Shown: piece by piece, positions 5,582 to 10,558 of the stretch
Layout: each line of letters starts with the position of its first letter
Position numbering within the stretch: the stretch's first letter is position 1
From: Patescibacteria group bacterium
GTDB taxonomy: Bacteria > Patescibacteriota > Minisyncoccia > UBA9983
Assembly (NCBI GenBank): GCA_018827845.1
Contig: JAHJXC010000033.1
Coordinates: 1-10,558, forward strand
Direction of reading: 5' to 3'
DNA length: 10,558 nt
The notes under the pieces: model-generated
Database searches by the model: none
The model's input: only the letters and a program-made list of their open reading frames with translations
What the model was told of the DNA's origin: nothing
Translations under genes and position numbers: made by a program

Positions 5582-6023
5582 GTTATTACATGTCTATAAG
5601 CCGAATTCTGTATCCCGCTGTTAGCGGGATGATAGCCATATATCTGTTCGCGATAGTTGCCTATCGGAATCAAGCGGCTCTCCGAGCACATAAAGCATTA
5701 TGTGCTTCGGCTCGGCCTTGCACCAGATAAGGTTTTCAATCCCGCTATCTCACGAAAGCGGGACGTGAGCTCTTACTTTACCCCGTTTGGCGGGGCTATC
5801 CCCGACTATTCGGGGCTCACGATTTCACCCTTACCTCGCCAAAAGCTTTCGCATTTAGGCGGGCGGTATATTTTCTGTTGCACTTTTCTGTCCCTAGAAA
5901 ATTTCTTTTCTAAAGCGTGGCTGTTAGCCACTATCTATTTCTCCGGCAAAAACCGGTGGTGTTCGGACTTTCCTACCGCCACAACTTCGAAGATGTTGGC
6001 GGTCGGCTACCCAACATATAACT
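5582..6023 (-). ncRNA. rnpB: RNase P RNA, bacterial type A-like
   Basis: Catalytic RNA that matures tRNA 5' ends. On the minus strand the 5' region carries GGCGGTAGGAAAGTCCGAAC (conserved region I). Further on come GTGCAACAGAAA, GAGGTAAGGGTGAAA, GTAAGAGCTCACG, GGTGCAAGGCCGAG and the 3' hallmark ACAGAATTCGGCTTATAGA. The ends are set from a P1-like pairing of GTTAT (6022-6018) with ATAAC (5586-5582), extended by ATGT/ACAT. At about 440 nt it is somewhat longer than usual, with added GC hairpins at 5612-5630 and 5740-5763. The L15 segment reads CGGAGAG (5684-5678) where E. coli has GGGTAGG, so the tRNA CCA-binding GGU appears to be missing. Exact ends are uncertain by several nt. Confidence 0.93.
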
Positions 6024-6029
6024 ATTGTT

Positions 6030-6057
6030 ATTATACTATAATGTCAAAAAATTTCAA
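6030..6057 (-). promoter_or_regulatory. Promoter of rnpB
   Basis: On the minus strand, TTGAAA (6057-6052), a 16-nt spacer and TATAAT (6035-6030). Transcription would start near 6023, matching the P1-derived 5' end of the RNA. Confidence 0.75.
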
Positions 6058-6061
6058 GTTT

Positions 6062-6090
6062 TTGCTTTTTGTTTAAATTTAAATTAAAAT
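6062..6090 (+). promoter_or_regulatory. Promoter of murJ
   Basis: TTGCTT (6062-6067), a 17-nt spacer and TAAAAT (6085-6090). The ATG follows 7 nt later, so a leaderless transcript is expected. It stands back to back with the rnpB promoter, the two -35 boxes being 4 nt apart. Confidence 0.6.
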
Positions 6091-6097
6091 TAAGTAA

Positions 6098-7777
6098 ATG
6101 GTCAAAAATATACTGAAACTTTTTCACCGCGAATTCGGCGGTCTGCACAAAGCTGCTTTTCTTTTGGCTTTATCTGCGGCCGGCTCAAGCATCCTCGGAC
6201 TTTTCAGAGACCGTCTTTTAGCAGGAACTTTTGGCGCAGGCAAATCACTTGATATTTACTATGCTTCATTCAGATTGCCGGATCTTTTATACAATGTAGT
6301 TGCTCTCTCCATTGTTTCCATTACGGTTTTAATCCCTTTTTTCCTGGAGCGACTGTCTAAATCAAAAGAAAAAGCCCTTTCTTTTTTTAATCAGATTTTT
6401 ACCTTCTTTTTATTTGCCATGATTGTTTTAGGCGCAGTTTTCTTTTTCCTGGCGCCTTTGTTAAAAAATTTTATTGCACCCGGTTTTTCTCCGGCAGACC
6501 AGAATCATCTCGTTCTTTTAACCAGGATTATGCTTCTTTCGCCGATTCTCTTGGGTATTTCAAACCTTCTTTCCTGCGTGATCCAATCTTTCAGGAGATT
6601 TTTTATTTATGCCCTAAGCCCTCTTTTTTATAATTTAGGCATTATTTTAGGTATTCTTTTTCTTTATCCTTTATGGGGATTGAAGGGCATAGTAATAGGG
6701 GTTGTTTTAGGCGCTTTTTTGCATGCCTTTATTCAGGTGCCGGGATTAATAAGATTGGGTTTCCTGCCAAAATTTGATTTTAAAATAAGTTTTTCAGAAA
6801 TTAGAAAAGTTGTTCAATTTTCTTTGCCGAGGTCATTAGGTTTAGGTTTATACCAGATTACTTTAATTTTTATCACAGCCCTGGCTTCTTTTCTGGCTGT
6901 GGGAAGTATTGCTGTTTTTAATCTGGCTATGAACCTGCAATCTGTTTTGCTGACCGTCATAGGCGTCAGTTACAGCGTGGCTGCTTTTCCCATTTTAGCG
7001 CGGCTTTTTGTAAACAACCAGAAAGAAAAATTTTTAAGCCAGACTTTTTCCGCTGCGCGCCAGATTATTTTTTGGTCTTTGCCAGCATCAATACTTTTAA
7101 TTATTCTTCGCGCCCAGATAGTGCGGGTAATTTTAGGAACCGGCGCCTTTGGCTGGACAGATACCCGTTTGGTGGCAGCGGCCTTGGCTCTTTTTTCCAT
7201 TTCCATCACTAGCCAGGCCCTGAATATTCTTTTTATCAGGGCATTTTACGCAGCAGGCAGGACCATAAGGCCGCTTCTGGTTAATATTTTTTCTTTTCTA
7301 TTTATCGTCGGCTCCTCTTTTTTGTTTGTTAAAATTCTTGAAAAAAACGCATTGATAAAAGATGTGTTTGGAAAAATTTTAAGAGTGGATGATGTTCCGG
7401 GCATAGCCATGCTGGCGCTCCCGCTTGCTTTTTCCTTGGGAACAATTTTCAATACAATTTTACTTGCTAAATTTTTTAAGAAAGATTTGGGCTGGCAAAA
7501 GGCAATAAGCAGAGTCTTTAATCATGTTTTTACGGCTTCAATTCTAATGGGTGCTGTTTCCTATTTCTCATTGCGCGTTTTGGATAATATTTTTGACATC
7601 CATACCTTTGCCGGCATCTTTATGCAGGGTTTTGTATCAGGAATTCTTGGCATTGCAGTCGGCTATGCTTTCTTGTGGTTTATAAAGAATCCGGAATTAA
7701 GGGAATTTGTTCAGGCTTTGCGCCAGAAATTCTGGTGGAAAACCCCAACCATCGCCTCCGAACCAGAGAAGTTATAA
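6098..7777 (+). CDS. murJ: MurJ/MviN-family lipid II flippase
   Basis: A polytopic inner-membrane protein of the MOP exporter superfamily that moves lipid II to the outer face for peptidoglycan synthesis. It has 559 residues, slightly longer than the usual 500-530, with about 14 hydrophobic segments. The N-terminal signature GLFRDRLLAGTFGAGKSLD (34-52) and SFRLPDLL (57-64) are MurJ-like; R37 and D52 align with E. coli R24 and D39. By recalled alignment, positions equivalent to the functionally important E. coli R18, R52 and R270 are S31, Y65 and N279 here. The middle segment ASFLAVGSIAVFNLAMNLQS is a clear family match. The C-terminus is a short charged tail. ATG 6098 has no Shine-Dalgarno sequence and follows TAAAAT by 7 nt. 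It diverges from rnpB and no other cell-wall gene is adjacent. Confidence 0.9.
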   Translation: MVKNILKLFHREFGGLHKAAFLLALSAAGSSILGLFRDRLLAGTFGAGKSLDIYYASFRLPDLLYNVVALSIVSITVLIPFFLERLSKSKEKALSFFNQIFTFFLFAMIVLGAVFFFLAPLLKNFIAPGFSPADQNHLVLLTRIMLLSPILLGISNLLSCVIQSFRRFFIYALSPLFYNLGIILGILFLYPLWGLKGIVIGVVLGAFLHAFIQVPGLIRLGFLPKFDFKISFSEIRKVVQFSLPRSLGLGLYQITLIFITALASFLAVGSIAVFNLAMNLQSVLLTVIGVSYSVAAFPILARLFVNNQKEKFLSQTFSAARQIIFWSLPASILLIILRAQIVRVILGTGAFGWTDTRLVAAALALFSISITSQALNILFIRAFYAAGRTIRPLLVNIFSFLFIVGSSFLFVKILEKNALIKDVFGKILRVDDVPGIAMLALPLAFSLGTIFNTILLAKFFKKDLGWQKAISRVFNHVFTASILMGAVSYFSLRVLDNIFDIHTFAGIFMQGFVSGILGIAVGYAFLWFIKNPELREFVQALRQKFWWKTPTIASEPEKL

Positions 7778-7791
7778 ATATTCTAAAAACA

Positions 7792-7820
7792 TTGCATAAA
7801 ATAGTTTAATTTGCTAAAAT
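7792..7820 (+). promoter_or_regulatory. Promoter of the hicB-like gene
   Basis: TTGCAT (7792-7797), a 17-nt spacer and an extended -10, TGC TAAAAT (hexamer 7815-7820). The ATG is 13 nt further on, leaving a leader of about 6 nt that is too short for a Shine-Dalgarno site. Confidence 0.65.
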
Positions 7821-7833
7821 ACTAAATAATAAC

Positions 7834-8067
7834 ATGCTAAGTGAATTTATCATAAAAAAACTAAAAAACGCGCGATACAAACTACTTAAAGACGGAACTT
7901 ATTTTGCTGAAATCCCGGGATTAAGAGGGATATGGGCTAATGCCAAAAATCTTGAAGATTGCAGGCGAGAGCTTCAAGAGGTGTTGGAGGACTGGCTTTT
8001 GTTAAAGGTAAGAAGCAAAGAACAAATTCCTGGTTTTGTAAAAATCGCCAAGAGGACGTTTTTTTGA
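7834..8067 (+). CDS. HicB-family antitoxin-like protein, orphan
   Basis: A 77-residue protein with the HicB core: ARYKLLKDGTYFAEIPGLRGIWANAKNLEDCRRELQEVL, that is, a strand, the E-I-P-G-L turn, a G-x-W-A strand and an amphipathic helix. It then ends in WLLLKVRSKEQIPGF. In known systems HicB neutralises the HicA mRNA interferase and often represses its own operon through an added C-terminal DNA-binding domain. That domain is absent here, so only the partial RNase H-like fold remains. No hicA-like small basic protein is found on either side: murJ lies upstream and an anchored protein downstream. It has its own promoter and a TGA stop that overlaps the next gene's -35. It could be a remnant, an antitoxin acting in trans, or a HicB-fold protein with another role. 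Confidence 0.8.
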   Translation: MLSEFIIKKLKNARYKLLKDGTYFAEIPGLRGIWANAKNLEDCRRELQEVLEDWLLLKVRSKEQIPGFVKIAKRTFF

Positions 8068-8091
8068 TTTATAGGAAATATCTGGTATAAT
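8064..8091 (+). promoter_or_regulatory. Promoter of the anchored-protein gene
   Basis: TTGATT (8064-8069), a 16-nt spacer and an extended -10, TGG TATAAT (hexamer 8086-8091). The ATG follows after 8 nt, the same spacing as nrdJ. The -35 overlaps the TGA stop of the hicB-like gene. Confidence 0.7.
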
Positions 8092-8099
8092 AAAACCAT

Positions 8100-8876
8100 A
8101 TGAGCCAAAAAGGAATTACACCAATAATTATACTTTTGATTATCATTGGAATCTTAGTATTGTGTGGAGGAATTTATTACTATCAATTTCAAAAACAAAA
8201 AATCCAAAATCAGGAGGTAATACGAGATGGAACAAAAAAGGATTTTCAATATAAAGAACTGGAAAATCAAAAAATTTTTCCACTAATACGGTTTAGTTTA
8301 AAACAAGGCGCTAACCCAGAAATTATAAAAGAAGTCATAAAAAACACAGACGGAGAACTGATAACTGAAAAACAAATTACAGATTTTGGTTGGGATTATT
8401 ACTATGTAAAATTTAAAACACCTAGAACAACCAATGAGTTAAATAATCTCATCAATGAATTAAAAGAAAAATCAAAAAATATTCCAGATATAATAAGTAT
8501 ATGGTTTGTTTCAAGTAATGAAGGACTATATCAAAAAATATTTGAAAAAGAATTAGAAGCTATTTATGGTAAATCACTTTCACCCAATGAAGTTATGCTA
8601 AAATTTTCTGAAGCCTTAGAAAAAGAAAACATAGATGAGGCGGTTAGTTATTTAAGAGCAAGTATCAGGGAAGATTATAAGAATGCTTTTTATCAAGCAC
8701 AAAAAGATGGGATTTTGCAAGAGATTGCGAATCTCTTTAAGAGTTTTGAAGAAAAGTATATTAACGATGATACTGCAGAATTCATAATTAAATATGAAAA
8801 AGAAGGGAAAACTCTTGGTTCTCCTGTTATTTTAATGAGAGACATACAAGGACACTGGAAAATCCATTCTTTTTAA
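8100..8876 (+). CDS. N-terminally anchored envelope protein of unknown function
   Basis: 258 residues. MSQKG is followed by a single hydrophobic segment (about 6-26, ITPIIILLIIIGILVLCGG) and then YYYQFQKQK, consistent with an uncleaved signal anchor or pilin-like leader (K4-G5 junction) that exports the remainder. C22 is not in a good lipobox, because the residue before it is leucine, so a lipoprotein is unlikely. The exported part has two halves. Residues 57-135 alternate strands and helices, with an ITDFGWDYYYVKF strand. Residues 155-258 form a helical then stranded module, from SPNEVMLKFSEALEKENIDEAVSYL to GSPVILMRDIQGHWKIHSF, reminiscent of NTF2-like or DUF4878-type folds. That resemblance is weak. 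It has its own leaderless-type promoter, and I do not recognise a family. Confidence 0.8.
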   Translation: MSQKGITPIIILLIIIGILVLCGGIYYYQFQKQKIQNQEVIRDGTKKDFQYKELENQKIFPLIRFSLKQGANPEIIKEVIKNTDGELITEKQITDFGWDYYYVKFKTPRTTNELNNLINELKEKSKNIPDIISIWFVSSNEGLYQKIFEKELEAIYGKSLSPNEVMLKFSEALEKENIDEAVSYLRASIREDYKNAFYQAQKDGILQEIANLFKSFEEKYINDDTAEFIIKYEKEGKTLGSPVILMRDIQGHWKIHSF

Positions 8877-9063
8877 TAAATGGGAATAGTATCAAGAATT
8901 ATAATTATTTAATAGAATTATTGAATCTTTTAAATCATAGATTTCTTTAATATTCAACATTAGCTGATGCCAAGGCTGATGCAGATAAATGTTTTAAAGA
9001 AGAGTTATAACTTTTTCCATTCGTACGGCATATCAAAAAATGTTATCTTGGGAAGTAAAAAAT

Positions 9064-9083
9064 CGCCAAATCGGCGGATTTTT
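9064..9083 (+). terminator. Small hairpin with T-run, merging into the next promoter
   Basis: CGCC (9064-9067) pairs with GGCG (9073-9076) around AAATC, flanked by an A-run before and GATTTTT after. It is short, so termination is uncertain. The T-run continues straight into TGG TAGGAT, the -10 of the broken gene. Confidence 0.4.
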
Positions 9084-9092
9084 GGTAGGATA
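9073..9092 (+). promoter_or_regulatory. T-run plus extended -10 module, copy 1 (before the pseudogene)
   Basis: GGCGGATTTTTGGTAGGATA. The extended -10, TGG TAGGAT (hexamer 9086-9091), ends 8 nt before ATG 9100. It matches copy 2 at 9286-9305 in 18 of 20 positions. Confidence 0.5.
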
Positions 9093-9099
9093 AAATGAT

Positions 9100-9268
9100 A
9101 TGAAATTATTAACTTGGAATTGTTGTCTCCCGCCTTGGTCAATAAGCAGAAAAAGAAAGACTGGATTATATTTTTATAAGAAACCCTATTCCCAATTCAA
9201 CCACCGAACTTGTCTTAAAAGACAGAAATCTTTCAGATCATTCAGGATTATTAATAATAGATATCTAA
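9100..9268 (+). pseudogene. Decayed endonuclease/exonuclease/phosphatase (DNase I-like) family gene
   Basis: The intact promoter and start encode MKLLTWNCCLPPWSISRKRK, the typical start of this metal-dependent phosphoesterase fold: a TWN strand carrying the metal-site Asn, then a sphingomyelinase-like LPPWS. The reading frame then shifts +1. In the new frame, from about 9145, it reads ERLDYIFIRNPIPNSTTE and ends LSDHSGLLIIDI and stop at 9266-9268. RLDYIF and SDH are the C-terminal motifs of the same family, SDH being the catalytic Asp-His pair. Family members have about 230-300 residues; only the first 20 and last 40 remain, so most of the core was deleted and the frame changed. An uninterrupted frame 0 continues to 9306 but has no family resemblance beyond the first residues. 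The join lies within an A-rich run near 9147-9160. Confidence 0.75.
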
Positions 9269-9285
9269 CGTGCCCTTTCGGCAGA

Positions 9286-9305
9286 GGCGGTTTTTTGGTA
9301 GAATA
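9286..9305 (+). promoter_or_regulatory. T-run plus extended -10 module, copy 2 (DUF6879-like gene promoter)
   Basis: GGCGGTTTTTTGGTAGAATA. The extended -10, TGG TAGAAT (hexamer 9299-9304), ends 6 nt before ATG 9311. No good -35 is seen. It is a near copy of the module at 9073-9092. Confidence 0.5.
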
Positions 9306-9310
9306 GGAAT

Positions 9311-9850
9311 ATGAAGAGATTTAACAGAGAAGAAAGTTTTAAGGTTTTTGATAAATATTGGGATGATCTTCAAAAAGAATGGTTCAAAGTTGAAGTTCTG
9401 CAAGATTACTCAGCTGAGGACGATTGTCCTTCTTTAAAAGAATGGTTGGCTGGTAATAAACAAAAATCAATTGATCTTTTACAACAAGATAATGAAATAA
9501 ACGAATGGACAGATATTAGTTTAAGTAAACCAAAGGTAAAGAAAATTAGGATACACATTATTGAAAAACCATTTACACCCTATCTCGAATGGGAAATTGA
9601 ACATTACAAACATATTAATATTCCGCTTGGAAAAGAATCAGTGTATTTAGTGCCAAAGGAAAAAATTTCTCATCTTAAATTACCTGATGGAGACTTTTCT
9701 ATCTTTGACAACCAAAGAGTAATAAAAAATATATATTCGCAAGAAAGAAAAGTTATCGGTGCGGATATTTATGAGTCAGGAGATAACATTGATTATTTCT
9801 TGGAATTAAAAAGGGAATTAGTAAAAATTGCCGAACCTTTAGTTGTTTAA
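9311..9850 (+). CDS. DUF6879-like protein
   Basis: 179 residues, soluble, acidic and aromatic-rich. The layout resembles DUF6879 proteins, best known from actinobacteria: an N-terminal F-x-L-E-like segment (KEWFKVEVLQDYSAEDDCPSLKEWLAG), a central strand pair KVKKIRIHIIEKPFTPYLEWE (charged pair near Y92 and E95), then ESVYLVPKEKISHLKLPDGDFSIFDNQRVI, matching the family's D-F-x-x-F-D signature, and a C-terminal helix ending in AEPLVV. The function is unknown; in actinobacteria such genes often neighbour XRE-type regulators, but none is seen here. ATG 9311 lacks a Shine-Dalgarno sequence and sits 6 nt after a -10. The family assignment is from recalled pattern and not from a search. Transfer from an actinobacterium is possible, but base composition matches the surroundings. 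Confidence 0.65.
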   Translation: MKRFNREESFKVFDKYWDDLQKEWFKVEVLQDYSAEDDCPSLKEWLAGNKQKSIDLLQQDNEINEWTDISLSKPKVKKIRIHIIEKPFTPYLEWEIEHYKHINIPLGKESVYLVPKEKISHLKLPDGDFSIFDNQRVIKNIYSQERKVIGADIYESGDNIDYFLELKRELVKIAEPLVV

Positions 9851-9871
9851 TTTAATGCCCAATAATTTTTT

Positions 9872-10429
9872 ATGCAGGAATTTATAACTCAATTACTCTT
9901 AGATCATTCTGTGCTTGCTCCTGTTATTTTTATAATTATCAGGATTTTATCTGTTATCTTTTCTCCTATTCCGGGTTTTGCCATTGATATCCCGGGCATT
10001 CTTGTTTTTGGCTGGCTGCCGGCTTTTATTTATTCAGAGATAGGAGTAATAACAGGAGCCATGATAGCGTTTTTTATTGCCAGAAAATTCAAAGAGCCAT
10101 TAATAAGAAAATTTGTCTCTTTGCAGAAATTACATACTTGGGAGAATAAACTTTCAGAGAAACAAGAATTCTGGACTTTTGTTTCTCTTAGATTAATCAG
10201 TAAACCGTTTTTTGATTATATTAGCTATGCTGCGGGACTAGGAAGGATCAGTGCCAAAAAGTTTTTCCTAGCCACAATAATAGGTGTGATACCTGTTGAA
10301 TTTTTATTTTTCTATTTTGGCGGAATCTTTCTAAATAAGGGAATTTATTATGCAATATTATTTATCATAGCCATAATTATAATCGGCCTTGTTTTTAAAA
10401 AAATTAGTTTAAAAAACAAAACTTGGTAA
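9872..10429 (+). CDS. VTT-domain (DedA/TVP38/TMEM64-like) membrane protein
   Basis: 185 residues with several membrane segments (about 15-35, 42-70, 110-135, 136-152, 158-176). The VTT (SNARE-associated Golgi) domain is indicated by FSPIPGFAIDIPGILVFG, then SEIGVITGAMIAFFIARKF with glycine spacing typical of the re-entrant region, and SLRLISKPFFDYISYAAGLG, containing the conserved arginine and the glycine-rich membrane re-entry. Family members are linked to lipid scrambling or flipping, including undecaprenyl phosphate recycling for DedA proteins, which would fit with MurJ; the exact substrate is not readable. It starts 21 nt after the DUF6879-like gene, so may be cotranscribed. There is no Shine-Dalgarno sequence; only a weak AATAAT lies 5 nt before the ATG. 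Confidence 0.85.
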   Translation: MQEFITQLLLDHSVLAPVIFIIIRILSVIFSPIPGFAIDIPGILVFGWLPAFIYSEIGVITGAMIAFFIARKFKEPLIRKFVSLQKLHTWENKLSEKQEFWTFVSLRLISKPFFDYISYAAGLGRISAKKFFLATIIGVIPVEFLFFYFGGIFLNKGIYYAILFIIAIIIIGLVFKKISLKNKTW

Positions 10430-10436
10430 TAACCTC

Positions 10437-10465
10437 TTGATTTTTGTGGTATTTGTTGGTAGGAA
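10437..10465 (+). promoter_or_regulatory. Putative promoter of the last gene
   Basis: TTGATT (10437-10442), a 17-nt spacer and an extended -10-like TGG TAGGAA (10460-10465). An alternative TAGAAT lies at 10471-10476. Unlike other promoters here, it would leave a leader of about 25 nt carrying a Shine-Dalgarno site. Confidence 0.35.
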
Positions 10466-10485
10466 TTAAGTAGAATTGAACCTTG

Positions 10486-10493
10486 AAAGGAGG
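10486..10493 (+). promoter_or_regulatory. Strong Shine-Dalgarno sequence
   Basis: AAAGGAGG lies 4 nt before ATG 10498 (with a further AGGG in between). It is the only clear Shine-Dalgarno site in the window and it fixes the start of the last gene. The spacing is slightly short. Confidence 0.8.
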
Positions 10494-10497
10494 AGGG

Positions 10498-10558
10498 ATG
10501 GAAAAATACAAGCCCAGTTTTATCAAAAGAAATGGTGCCGCAAAAATTGATCCAAAAT
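10498..10558 (+). CDS. Start of an unrecognised gene (runs off right edge)
   Basis: Twenty codons are visible, starting MEKYKPSFIKRNGAAKIDPK. The strong AAAGGAGG site upstream and the uninterrupted frame support a real gene, probably well translated. The basic, non-hydrophobic start suggests a cytosolic protein. Too little is present to name a family. Confidence 0.6.
   Translation, partial: MEKYKPSFIKRNGAAKIDPK

Larger units (their letters stand above)
8877..9099. other. Gene-free stretch with coding debris and a terminator-promoter junction
   Basis: No intact gene. On the plus strand 8951-9010 an open frame just after a stop reads YSTLADAKADADKCFKEEL then stop, looking like a lost gene's C-terminus; it includes a direct repeat GCTGATGC (8963-8970, 8975-8982). 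On the minus strand 9063-9005 an open frame reads DFLLPKITFFDMPYEWKKL then stop, also protein-like. The two converge and overlap by 3 nt. Both are too short to assign. The right end holds a hairpin with a T-run and the -10 of the next, broken gene. Confidence 0.35.

Noticed and set aside
5657..6076. A 139-codon open frame on the plus strand
   Set aside because: It lies antisense across the RNase P RNA gene, whose conserved sequence blocks explain the region; the peptide has no recognisable domain.
6970..7452. Minus-strand open frames inside murJ
   Set aside because: Antisense to conserved MurJ sequence, low-complexity basic peptides, no start signals.
8065..8067. TGA recoding as glycine or tryptophan
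   Set aside because: Reading TGA through adds a tail with no family support, and the other genes have no in-frame TGA; standard code fits.
8100..8170. Lipoprotein signal with C22
   Set aside because: The residue before the cysteine is leucine and the hydrophobic stretch continues past it, so a plain membrane anchor fits better.
9100..9306. A 68-residue intact small protein
   Set aside because: Only its first 20 residues resemble a protein family; the matching C-terminus is in the +1 frame, so it is a read-through of a pseudogene.

Overview
The window is AT-rich and compact and looks like a reduced genome of the Candidate Phyla Radiation (Patescibacteria, probably a Parcubacteria-like lineage). 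This is inferred from gene content and style: very short intergenic gaps, a class II ribonucleotide reductase with an ATP cone, a very small GIY-YIG protein, a MurJ lacking several canonical arginines, and short palindromic or tandem repeats inside genes. Start codons are almost never preceded by Shine-Dalgarno sequences. TGA is used as a stop (hicB-like gene), so the genetic code looks standard.

Left part, minus strand (about 1-2188). Reading right to left: tRNA-Glu(TTC), a small GIY-YIG protein, tRNA-Ser(CGA), tsaD (t6A tRNA modification) and valS (partial, runs off the left edge). This is a tightly packed translation cluster: 4 nt separate the GIY-YIG stop from tRNA-Ser, and 2 nt separate tRNA-Ser from the tsaD start. 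valS and tsaD carry five tracts of tandem 7-nt repeats, and tsaD also ends in a dispersed-repeat-like sequence.

Middle (2220-6030). A single-domain GGDEF protein diverges from tRNA-Glu over overlapping -10 elements. It is followed by nrdJ, a cobalamin-dependent ribonucleotide reductase whose promoter has a perfect DnaA-box sequence upstream. A symmetric hairpin terminator separates nrdJ from the convergent RNase P RNA gene (rnpB, minus strand).

Right part, plus strand (6098-10558). murJ (lipid II flippase family), an orphan HicB-like protein, an anchored envelope protein of unknown function, a 223-nt stretch with coding debris, a decayed endonuclease/exonuclease/phosphatase-family pseudogene, a DUF6879-like protein, a VTT/DedA-like membrane protein, and the first 20 codons of an unrecognised gene with the only strong Shine-Dalgarno sequence seen.

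No complete defence system, CRISPR array, prophage or insertion sequence is visible. The most unusual signals concern expression and genome texture. A -10 box lies 6-8 nt before the start codon of most genes, which implies leaderless mRNAs. tRNA processing may itself create the tsaD 5' end. T-tracts run directly into extended -10 promoters. Heptamer repeats have expanded within essential genes.
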